This document shows, one piece after another, positions 33,686 through 38,964 of a DNA stretch of 64,000 nt. The stretch is from Bacteroidales bacterium (GTDB lineage: Bacteria; Bacteroidota; Bacteroidia; Bacteroidales; UBA932), in NCBI GenBank assembly GCA_017428725.1, contig JAFRQH010000003.1:1-64000 (forward strand), given 5' to 3'. The position numbers were made by a program, and so were the translations under genes. The first letter of the stretch is position 1. Every line of letters starts with the position of its first letter. The notes under the pieces were generated by a model that worked only from the letters and a program-made list of their open reading frames with translations, was not told the DNA's origin and did no database searches.

Positions 33686-34147
33686 TTATCTGATTGAGCC
33701 GTTTGATCTGGTCCAGGTGATTAGGCCCGCAAAGCCGAAGTTCTCGAAGTCTGTTGTGTATATCGCGTGATTCTGGGGGAAGGGAGCTTCGTGCTCGAAG
33801 ATCCGGCGGGGCCGTTCGGGGTCCCACCAGAAGGAGCTGTCCGCCTTCTGCTGCGCTTCCGCCCGCGTCCGCCGGGTGTATCCCGGATGGTACCACCAGG
33901 ATCCGTCGGCGTGCTGTTCCAGGACGGAGTATAACATCTTTTTTTCCTCGGTCAGTTCGATGTCTTCGGGCCCGCAGGCGGCGTAGTTGTGATGCTGGCC
34001 AGGCCGGCCGCTGCCGCCGAAGGCCACGACCAGGTGTTTCCAGCCGTGGGCGTTGATGTGGATGCTCACGACCTCTGCGGGCTGTCCCTTGTAGAGGACG
34101 GCTTCGCCTTTGCTGAAGCCGTGCTCGATGAATTTATCTTTTGTCAT
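33686..34147 (-). CDS. Hypothetical early phage protein
   Basis: A 153-residue protein. The first half (about 1-65) has the pattern of a small beta-barrel (EAVLYKGQPAEVVSIHI), and the second half is Trp-rich. I recognise no family. It overlaps the preceding gene by 14 bp and lies 9 bp before primase, so it belongs to the same early transcript. Confidence 0.62.
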   Translation of the reverse strand: MTKDKFIEHGFSKGEAVLYKGQPAEVVSIHINAHGWKHLVVAFGGSGRPGQHHNYAACGPEDIELTEEKKMLYSVLEQHADGSWWYHPGYTRRTRAEAQQKADSSFWWDPERPRRIFEHEAPFPQNHAIYTTDFENFGFAGLITWTRSNGSIR

Positions 34148-34373
34148 GGCTGTAGTTATTCACGTCGATGGACCAGAAGTCCGAATTCACTATTCTCGCG
34201 AAGGCTTCGTCGCGCTCGGTCTTTGTCTTATATGATGCGAGCGTGCGCCACTGGGACGGCGTGATGACGTCGAGGTCCCGGTAGCGGATCACGTAGCAGT
34301 CTTCGCCGGTCGCACGGCGAAGGAGCCGGAAGCCCGCCTGCGTGAGGCGTATCTGTGTCTCTTCGCAGATCAT
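34134..34373 (-). CDS. Small hypothetical early protein
   Basis: A 79-residue basic protein starting MICEETQIRLTQAG, with no recognised domain. The start overlaps the preceding stop (ATGA) and the end overlaps the next gene by 14 bp. This tight packing is the main support for translation. Confidence 0.58.
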   Translation of the reverse strand: MICEETQIRLTQAGFRLLRRATGEDCYVIRYRDLDVITPSQWRTLASYKTKTERDEAFARIVNSDFWSIDVNNYSHDKR

Positions 34374-35035
34374 ATCGCTTTGATGTTTTTGACGTTCTTG
34401 AAAAAGTCCGCGTAGAAGGCGAACATGTCATCCGCGGACTCGTCCGGCGGGATGATCAGGCAGGTGCTCTCGATGCGGGGGTTGGTGTTGATGTTGGCCG
34501 ACGTCTGGATCAGGAAGTCGAATGTCTCGCCGCGGCCGCACATGATCTTGCTGTAGTTGCGGGCCACGACCAGGCGGACGTTGTCGCAGCCGTCGAAGAC
34601 CTTGCGGTAGTCGCCGACCTCGAAGCCGTGGCGGCCGTGGACGTAGATCTCGCCCAGGAAGAGCTGCAGGTGGCCGATGCGTCCATCGTCGAGCCATTTC
34701 CGCAGCTGCTTGACGTCGTTCATATCGACGCACCAGGTGGAGACGATGCAGTCGCCGACCCGCTGCGCGCGGACCACTGCCTTCAGGAAGGACAGGGCAT
34801 CGACGTCTCCCCGGGTGAGGAAGTTGTGGCACATGCCTTTCTCGAAGCGGATCTGCCCGTCTCCGAAGGCGTCCAGCAGCTCCATTTCGGAGAAGGCGCG
34901 CCGGTAGGAGTAGCGCAATGGGAAGCCCAGGTGGTCCGTGGGGCCGACGGGCTCGCGCGGATCCGCTTCCTGTCCGTCGATGTGGACCGGGGGCATCGTG
35001 AAGGGCGCCTGGAGTTGATCTTTTTCGAGAAGCAT
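34370..35035 (-). CDS. Possible phospholipase-D-fold early protein
   Basis: A 221-residue protein. Its second half has a segment LVVARNYSKIMCG followed by FDFLIQTSANINTNPRIEST. This recalls the end of PLD-superfamily repeats, where an H/K region precedes a Ser-Asn-Asn-like motif. The classical HKD pair is not complete, so a catalytic role is doubtful and this may be a degenerate or inactive member. It lies between the kinase-like gene (9 bp away) and a small gene that it overlaps by 4 bp. Confidence 0.5.
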   Translation of the reverse strand: MLLEKDQLQAPFTMPPVHIDGQEADPREPVGPTDHLGFPLRYSYRRAFSEMELLDAFGDGQIRFEKGMCHNFLTRGDVDALSFLKAVVRAQRVGDCIVSTWCVDMNDVKQLRKWLDDGRIGHLQLFLGEIYVHGRHGFEVGDYRKVFDGCDNVRLVVARNYSKIMCGRGETFDFLIQTSANINTNPRIESTCLIIPPDESADDMFAFYADFFKNVKNIKAI

Positions 35036-35044
35036 GGCGGTGGA

Positions 35045-35836
35045 TCATTTCTGGAATCCGAGTTCTTCTTTGAGGCGTTCGCGGTCCCAGCTGGCGACCT
35101 GGCGGACGGCCCATTCCTCTCCGGATTCGGCGATGGCGGTGACACGGCTCCGGAGGGCCTGTTCGCTCTGCAGGCGGCCTTGATGGTAGGCGCGGAAGAT
35201 CGGGCTGTTCGGGTCGGCGATGTGGCGGCGCATTTCGCTCTCCGGGACCTCCAGTACCAGGGCGATGTCGGAGGGCTTGTAGTGCAGCATCGACAGCGTC
35301 TTCACGTTGTCGGCATCGTCGGCGTCCGGGATCCAGATCGGCTCTCCTTCCGCGTCAGTCACCAGCCTTGCGGTTCTTGCGGGGGGCGCGGGGGCGGCGG
35401 GACTGGCCAGTTCTTCGGCGAGCTGCTTGGCGTAGCGGCGCTCGTAGAACTGCCGGATCGCCTCTTCTCCGAGGTGATGGCGGCGGTCGGCGTTCGCATC
35501 GCGGCGGACGGCTTCGCGGTAGCCGACGTACAGGGTCTTGACGTCCACGGGCGCATCGTGCTTCTCGGCCATCTGGCGCAGGAAGGCGATGCGTTTGTCG
35601 TCGAAGTTCGTGGCGTCGGAGATCACGGTGTAGTCCATCTTCAGCGCGCGGTCGAGCAGGAAGGCTTCCGTGTCCGCGACCAGCTTCTCGCGCTGCGGGA
35701 TCCAGTAGTCGCCCAGGGCGTGACGGATCTCGTCCGGGCTCACGATCACGCGGTCGGTCTTGCCGGCGACCTGGCCGCGGGCCCAGGTTGTCTTGCCGGA
35801 GCACGGCGGGCCTTGCAGGATGATGAGTCTGGCCAT
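35045..35836 (-). CDS. Polynucleotide kinase-like P-loop protein with C-terminal helical domain
   Basis: At 263 residues from ATG 35836. A longer frame from 36166 is read through other genes and is rejected. The N-terminal domain has Walker A GPPCSGKTTWA (about 8-18) and the pattern of T4 PNK-type kinases, with a downstream VSPDEIRHALG and DATNFDDKR. These kinases phosphorylate 5' ends, for instance in repair of host-cut tRNA or DNA. The last about 85 residues (SDIALVLEVPESEMRRHI onward) are HTH-like, similar to small-terminase or DUF-type helical regions, so the protein looks like a fusion. Confidence 0.75.
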   Translation of the reverse strand: MARLIILQGPPCSGKTTWARGQVAGKTDRVIVSPDEIRHALGDYWIPQREKLVADTEAFLLDRALKMDYTVISDATNFDDKRIAFLRQMAEKHDAPVDVKTLYVGYREAVRRDANADRRHHLGEEAIRQFYERRYAKQLAEELASPAAPAPPARTARLVTDAEGEPIWIPDADDADNVKTLSMLHYKPSDIALVLEVPESEMRRHIADPNSPIFRAYHQGRLQSEQALRSRVTAIAESGEEWAVRQVASWDRERLKEELGFQK

Positions 35837-35838
35837 AG

Positions 35839-36054
35839 CTATGAGTTCGGCCAGAGCTCCGCTTCGGAGTATTCCTTTCCTGTCTCCGCGTTGATAACCT
35901 CGACCACGGTCGGGCGGAGGATCTGCTTCGGCGCGCGGCCGCCGGTGCACCAGTTGAAGGCCGTGCTGTACGAGGTTCCCTTCAGCATGAGACGGGCGAT
36001 GATGTTGCTGCGCTGCGTCGGGGTGCAGCTGTTGAATACTTTCTCTATTGTCAT
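35839..36054 (-). CDS. Small HTH-like early protein
   Basis: A 71-residue protein starting MTIEKVFNSCTPTQRSNII. The helical stretch RLMLKGTSYSTAFNWCTGGR fits the spacing of a helix-turn-helix of Cro/transposon-type, but no family can be fixed. It overlaps the preceding gene by 4 bp and ends 2 bp before the kinase start. An early regulatory role is possible. Confidence 0.55.
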   Translation of the reverse strand: MTIEKVFNSCTPTQRSNIIARLMLKGTSYSTAFNWCTGGRAPKQILRPTVVEVINAETGKEYSEAELWPNS

Positions 36055-36239
36055 TGTTCGATATTTGATGGTAGTGTCTTGATGGAGTCCTCGATGACTC
36101 GGGCCAGCTTGCTTTTGGCGGACAGGAGCATCGACCTGGATCCAGCGTTCGTCGTATATTCGTCAACCTGGCGGATGAGCTCCTTCGCGGCGCGGCGGAT
36201 CTCGACCAGGTGCATCACGCTTTGCAATTCTGTGCTCAT
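36051..36239 (-). CDS. Small hypothetical helical protein
   Basis: A 62-residue, almost fully helical protein (MSTELQSVMHLVEIRRAAKE). No domain is recognised. It begins 14 bp after the hairpin that follows VR2 and overlaps the next gene by 4 bp, so it probably shares the early transcript. Confidence 0.55.
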   Translation of the reverse strand: MSTELQSVMHLVEIRRAAKELIRQVDEYTTNAGSRSMLLSAKSKLARVIEDSIKTLPSNIEQ

Positions 36240-36253
36240 GGCTGTGGTTTTAT

Positions 36254-36278
36254 CCCGCGGCTTTGAAATAGCCGCGGG
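36254..36278. other. DGR homing hairpin downstream of VR2
   Basis: CCCGCGGCT, loop TTGAAAT, AGCCGCGGG. Stem core, loop and the 22-bp spacing to the VR boundary are identical to the hairpin after VR1 (5754-5780), and the sequence between is nearly identical too. It has no T-run, so a homing signal is likelier than an intrinsic terminator. Confidence 0.8.
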
Positions 36279-36289
36279 AGTTTAAGGGA

Positions 36290-36769
36290 TTAAACAAATT
36301 CTCGGCAGGGGCGCACGGAGAAACCGTAGGAGCGATCGGTGTAGTTCAACGGGTACACGCCGCCGGAACGGAAGCTCAGACGCCGCGCGCTGGTCTGCGA
36401 GTTACCGGCGAACGACTCGGAGTTCGGCACGTAGCGCATACGGGTCCAGTAGTAGCCGATTTCGTCATCGGCGTAGACGGAGCGTTTGCCGGGGAAGATG
36501 TAGCCGGAGGCTGGCAGGAAGATGGAATTTCCGTTCGGACCGGTGATATCCAGGCCGTGTTCTTTGTAGTTCCATTCAATCTTGCATTCCTCGATGAGCT
36601 CGGCCATCGCGGAGCCTTTCGGCAGGAATTCGCCGAAGGCCTGCTCGGCTTCGTCGTGGGTGTAGTGGCCGGGAGCGTTCTCGTTCGCCCAGAGCCGTCC
36701 GGAAGGGAGTCCGAGATCCACAAAGGTGAAGTCTTCGGGCTTGAAGGTGTCTTTCGTCAACTTTTTCAT
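36290..36769 (-). CDS. DGR target protein 2, stand-alone FISUMP/lectin-like protein
   Basis: A 159-residue protein, essentially one FISUMP-type domain. It has FTFVDLGLPSGRLWANENAPG at the start, FLPASGYIFPGKRS in the middle and SVRPCREFV at the end. VR2 encodes about residues 118-156. There is no signal peptide or membrane segment. It lies in the early operon, far from other tail genes, so its role may differ from tail receptor binding. It could be an intracellular or virion-associated binder, or a relocated receptor domain. The last 41 residues are nearly the same as in target 1. Confidence 0.85.
   Translation of the reverse strand: MKKLTKDTFKPEDFTFVDLGLPSGRLWANENAPGHYTHDEAEQAFGEFLPKGSAMAELIEECKIEWNYKEHGLDITGPNGNSIFLPASGYIFPGKRSVYADDEIGYYWTRMRYVPNSESFAGNSQTSARRLSFRSGGVYPLNYTDRSYGFSVRPCREFV
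36301..36416 (-). repeat. DGR variable repeat 2 (VR2)
   Basis: 116 bp matching the stop-proximal part of TR (4814-4929) without gaps, with 13 substitutions, all at coding-strand TR adenines. Upstream of 36416 the similarity stops. Homing into VR2 would therefore use only part of TR. The invariant GC-rich segment at the stop-proximal end is the same as in VR1 and TR. Confidence 0.95.
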
Positions 36770-36781
36770 TTCAAAATAAAC

Positions 36782-37038
36782 TTATAGGTTAATTTCTGTC
36801 TCGTTTATGAGCGCCAGGTTGTCCCGCGGGTCGATCATGGCCAGCAGCTGCTGCAGGCGTTCGATGCGTTGTTCGCGGGCGTCGTAGATGCGCTGCGCGT
36901 TCGGGTTAGGTTCTACCCCCCCCCGGCCAGCTCGTGTCGCTCCTGCCAGCGGAGCTTTGCGCGGATCTTCGTGATCCGGTACTGGATGCAGCGCGCGATC
37001 TCGTCGCGCTGCTCGTCTGTGATGATGATTGCTTTCAT
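36782..37038 (-). CDS. Early protein interrupted at a G9 tract (frameshifted)
   Basis: Translation from ATG 37038, which overlaps the previous stop (ATGA), gives MKAIIITDEQRDEIARC and runs to a TAG at 36913-36915 right after nine G residues: 41 aa. One extra G, or a -1 ribosomal slip, joins it to the downstream frame (VEPNPNAQRIYDAREQRI, then LINETEINL), giving about 85 aa. Both halves look like one helical protein. This is a candidate phase-variable or frameshifted gene, although a sequencing error in the homopolymer cannot be excluded. Confidence 0.6.
36916..36924 (-). repeat. G9 homopolymer within early gene
   Basis: Nine C on the plus strand (G on the coding strand), immediately before a TAG in the translated frame. 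Ten G would keep the downstream frame open to 36782. A second tract (G10, 37081-37090) lies in the preceding gene. Confidence 0.85.
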
Positions 37039-37244
37039 ATTCCTTTCTCATTGGTTTGGCTCTTTCCGTTCTGAAGCGTACCCCCCCCCCGGCGGATCCG
37101 GATGTCCCGGAAGCCCGGGACGGCGCGGTGTGCCATCATCAGGACGACGTCGTTGCAGATCTGCTCTTTGCTGGCTCCGATCATCGTGGCCATGTCGAGC
37201 ATCCGGTCAAGGTGGAATCTGTATTCTCGCAGGAGGTCTTTCAT
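37035..37244 (-). CDS. Small early protein with G10 tract near its end
   Basis: A 69-residue protein (MKDLLREYRFHLDRMLDM). The G10 tract at 37081-37090 encodes part of IRRGGGTLQ near the end. With nine or eleven G the C-terminus would change and the stop would move, so the tail sequence is variable by slippage. Its stop overlaps the ATG of the next gene. No domain is recognised. Confidence 0.55.
   Translation of the reverse strand: MKDLLREYRFHLDRMLDMATMIGASKEQICNDVVLMMAHRAVPGFRDIRIRRGGGTLQNGKSQTNEKGI
37081..37090 (-). repeat. G10 homopolymer within early gene
   Basis: Ten C on the plus strand inside the end of the 69-aa gene. Its length changes the frame of the last 16 residues and may uncouple the next gene, which starts within the ATGA overlap. 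Confidence 0.85.
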
Positions 37245-37246
37245 GG

Positions 37247-37492
37247 CTACCAGGTGATGCTGATATAGTACCGGCCTTCTCCCGGCGTCATGCCGATGAA
37301 GACGTCCTTGCGGCCAATCGCTTCCTGGAAGGCCATGAGCTCCGGGCCGTAGATGCTTTTGTAGGAGGAATCCTTCAGGATCAGTTCCTTCATCGGCGTG
37401 TAGGGCTGCCTGTCTTCAGGCAGTGAGAGCTCGAATTCCTTGAAGCTCTTGAAGCAGCTGGCGGCAGCTGCCAGGATCTCGTCGCGTGTCAT
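37247..37492 (-). CDS. Small hypothetical early protein
   Basis: An 81-residue protein from ATG 37492, overlapping the preceding stop (ATGA). It starts MTRDEILAAAASCFKSFKEF, and no domain is recognised. The longer frame reaching 37819 is a shadow of the membrane-protein gene and is rejected. Confidence 0.6.
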   Translation of the reverse strand: MTRDEILAAAASCFKSFKEFELSLPEDRQPYTPMKELILKDSSYKSIYGPELMAFQEAIGRKDVFIGMTPGEGRYYISITW

Positions 37493-37809
37493 GGTTCCGT
37501 CTGGATTTTGGGATGGTGATGCGGAGCAAAAAGGGCGGCCAGGCCGCGAGCCGCCCGTGCGATGTTCGAGAATGATCTTGCGGCCTGTATTCTCGTCAGT
37601 CGAAGTAGCGCTGCCAGGTATGCGCGCGATTCCGGAGTCAGTTCCTCCGTTGCGAAGAAGATGCAGGCGGCCAGCGTCGGCAGGTGCCACCATGCGAAGG
37701 GAGCATGGCCCAGAAGGGCCCTCACGCCTCGGACGGCCAGCACGGCCCCGAGGAATCCCGCGAATGCCATCCAGGCAGCCGCGGAGAAGTTGATTTTTCT
37801 GTTTCTCAT
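37489..37809 (-). CDS. Small membrane protein, first early gene
   Basis: A 106-residue protein with two hydrophobic segments (about 10-33 and 40-54) and a basic C-terminal half (TRIQAARSFSNIARAARG). No family is recognised. It is the first gene after the leftward promoter, the position where many temperate phages put exclusion or host-takeover proteins. Superinfection exclusion is possible but unproven. Confidence 0.6.
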   Translation of the reverse strand: MRNRKINFSAAAWMAFAGFLGAVLAVRGVRALLGHAPFAWWHLPTLAACIFFATEELTPESRAYLAALLRLTRIQAARSFSNIARAARGLAALFAPHHHPKIQTEP

Positions 37810-37835
37810 TCTCGAACATATTACGATTTGTTTTT

Positions 37836-37843
37836 TATCTTTG
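37836..37843 (+). promoter_or_regulatory. Candidate rightward promoter for the repressor
   Basis: TATCTTTG fits TAnnTTTG, about 75 bp before the repressor ATG. No clear -33 TTTG is seen at the right distance, so this is tentative. Confidence 0.4.
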
Positions 37844-37866
37844 TGCTATCCGTTTTTAATTCGTTA

Positions 37867-37900
37867 CAAATATAATCAACTTAATTGAGTTAATCAAGTT
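37867..37900 (-). promoter_or_regulatory. Leftward early promoter with overlapping operator-like palindrome
   Basis: Minus strand: TTG (37895-37897), 20 bp, TATATTTG (37874-37867). This is the host-type layout, unlike the six late promoters. A 23-bp imperfect palindrome (37878-37900; 18 of 23 positions symmetrical, outer arms AACTT/AAGTT) covers the spacer and the -33 box. A repressor bound there would shut the early operon. Confidence 0.6.
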
Positions 37901-37918
37901 TTTTGTGTTTTTTTTGGT

Positions 37919-38266
37919 ATGCGTGACTATAAATATTTTTTAAGAAAAAACCATTTGAAGCAGGTTGACCTTGCTAACTACTTGGGTGTCACGGAATCCG
38001 CCATATCGAACATCGCAAGAGGGAAGGCGGATCTCTCTGATGACAATTTGGAAAAGTTATTGAACAATGATTGCGGATGGGACGTTTCTATGCTCTTGGA
38101 ATCCGGGGGCGGTTCAGGAAACATAAATAGTGTAGTTAATTCGCAAAACTTTAAGTACGAGCGCGGGATTAGTGCCGGGCAATTTTTGGCATACGCGCAA
38201 GAAAATCAGCGTCAGATGGGCCAGCTCATTGACACGATCGCTATCTTGACTTCAAAACTTTCGTGA
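37919..38266 (+). CDS. XRE-family HTH repressor
   Basis: A 115-residue protein. Residues about 10-60 form a lambda-Cro/C1-type helix-turn-helix: LKQVDLANYLGVTESAISNIARGKADLSDDN spans the helices, and TESAISNIARGK is the recognition region. The C-terminal half is a linker plus a helix (QFLAYAQENQRQMGQL) that may dimerise. There is no S24-type autocleavage domain, so induction by RecA cleavage is not expected. It is divergent from the early operon, with an operator-like palindrome between, and should maintain lysogeny. The gene and its surroundings are AT-rich compared with the rest of the phage. Confidence 0.85.
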   Translation: MRDYKYFLRKNHLKQVDLANYLGVTESAISNIARGKADLSDDNLEKLLNNDCGWDVSMLLESGGGSGNINSVVNSQNFKYERGISAGQFLAYAQENQRQMGQLIDTIAILTSKLS

Positions 38267-38267
38267 T

Positions 38268-38801
38268 ATGTTTCTTTTACTTGTTATTGTTATCGCGGCC
38301 TGTGTTTTAGCGGCCACGTTCTTAAAGAAAAGCTCCGATGATCAGCGTGCGCTCGAAAACCATCAGCGTGATCATGAAGGAACGGAGGCGCTGTACGCGA
38401 AGATTGAAAGAGATATCGCAATCCAGCAGTGTGACACTTGCGATTTTCTAAACGATATCAATAAAAAGGAATTCGAGGCGTGGGAGAAAAGGTTTTGCAC
38501 AGAAGACAATCCTGGGTATCGAATCGCCGGGATAAATCACCAAGGCCTGACGCCTAAATATATCGGCTCATTCAAGGGGCTGCTGAAGGCCGAGGACTGG
38601 AATGCGTTTGATCGGAATGCGGTGGCGATTTATTGGAATAAAAAGAAGGTCGGATATATTCCGAAAGAATCCAGCGCGGACGTTTTTGCTATGTTGGGGA
38701 ACGGTAATCGTCAATGTTATGGGTGTATTTATAGATGGTATAAGATTAACGAATCGGGAGATCAGGAGGAACTCCTCGCGGGGAAAATCGTGCTTATTTG
38801 A
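38268..38801 (+). CDS. Membrane-anchored HIRAN-domain protein
   Basis: A 177-residue protein. Residues 1-20 are a membrane helix (MFLLLVIVIAACVLAATFLK). About residues 77-170 form a HIRAN-like domain: YRIAGINHQGLTPKYIG, then DWNAFDRNAVAIYWNKKKVGYIP. HIRAN domains bind DNA 3' ends or sit in DNA-repair and defence proteins; a membrane-anchored one is unusual. It begins 1 bp after the repressor gene, so it should be expressed in the lysogen. That makes it a candidate superinfection-immunity or lysogenic-conversion gene. The sequence is AT-rich. Confidence 0.75.
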   Translation: MFLLLVIVIAACVLAATFLKKSSDDQRALENHQRDHEGTEALYAKIERDIAIQQCDTCDFLNDINKKEFEAWEKRFCTEDNPGYRIAGINHQGLTPKYIGSFKGLLKAEDWNAFDRNAVAIYWNKKKVGYIPKESSADVFAMLGNGNRQCYGCIYRWYKINESGDQEELLAGKIVLI

Positions 38802-38826
38802 ACCGGGTCAAAATCGGGTCAAATTT
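38801..38826 (+). repeat. Candidate right integrase arm-type sites
   Basis: Two 11-bp units (CCGGGTCAAAA and TCGGGTCAAAT) matching the block at 271-296 near attL (23 of 26 positions). They overlap the end of the HIRAN gene's flank and precede attR by about 80 bp. Confidence 0.5.
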
Positions 38827-38904
38827 GGCCGAAAACTCGCGATTTCTGCGGAGTGGCCATATTGAAAATCAATGAGTTACGAATGAAAAAAGCGGGCTAT
38901 CAAA

Positions 38905-38919
38905 TCAGATCATCCCGAC
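38905..38919 (+). repeat. attR core
   Basis: TCAGATCATCCCGAC, identical to 204-218. The bases immediately after it are the original 3' flank of tRNA-Pro, including its terminator. Confidence 0.9.
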
Positions 38920-38949
38920 AAGAGGGAGGCGGAGACGCTTCCCTCTTTT
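38920..38949 (+). terminator. Displaced tRNA-Pro terminator
   Basis: 12-bp stem AAGAGGGAGGCG/CGCTTCCCTCTT (one G-T pair) with GAGA loop, then TT. It directly abuts attR and thus would have followed the tRNA before phage entry. Confidence 0.85.
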
Positions 38950-38964
38950 CGTTTATAAGGAATT

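Larger units (their letters stand above)
204..38919. mobile_element. Complete temperate siphovirus-like prophage in tRNA-Pro
   Basis: The 15-bp direct repeats (204-218 and 38905-38919) bound a tRNA-end integration. Inside are an integrase, repressor, primase-helicase, terminase subunits, portal, protease-scaffold, major capsid, tail tube, tape measure, tail tip, fibre, holin, amidase and spanin-like protein, so no essential module looks missing. Apart from int, the repressor and the HIRAN gene, all genes read leftward. No tail sheath or baseplate wedge genes are seen, and the 892-residue tape measure suggests a long flexible tail. The element has no obvious internal deletion. One early gene is frameshifted at a G-tract. 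Confidence 0.95.

Noticed and set aside
36782..37051. 89-aa frame with start at 37051 covering the G9 tract
   Set aside because: Its first half is in a different frame from the coupled ATG at 37038 and reads as low-complexity sequence. Only its second half is likely to belong to the real gene.
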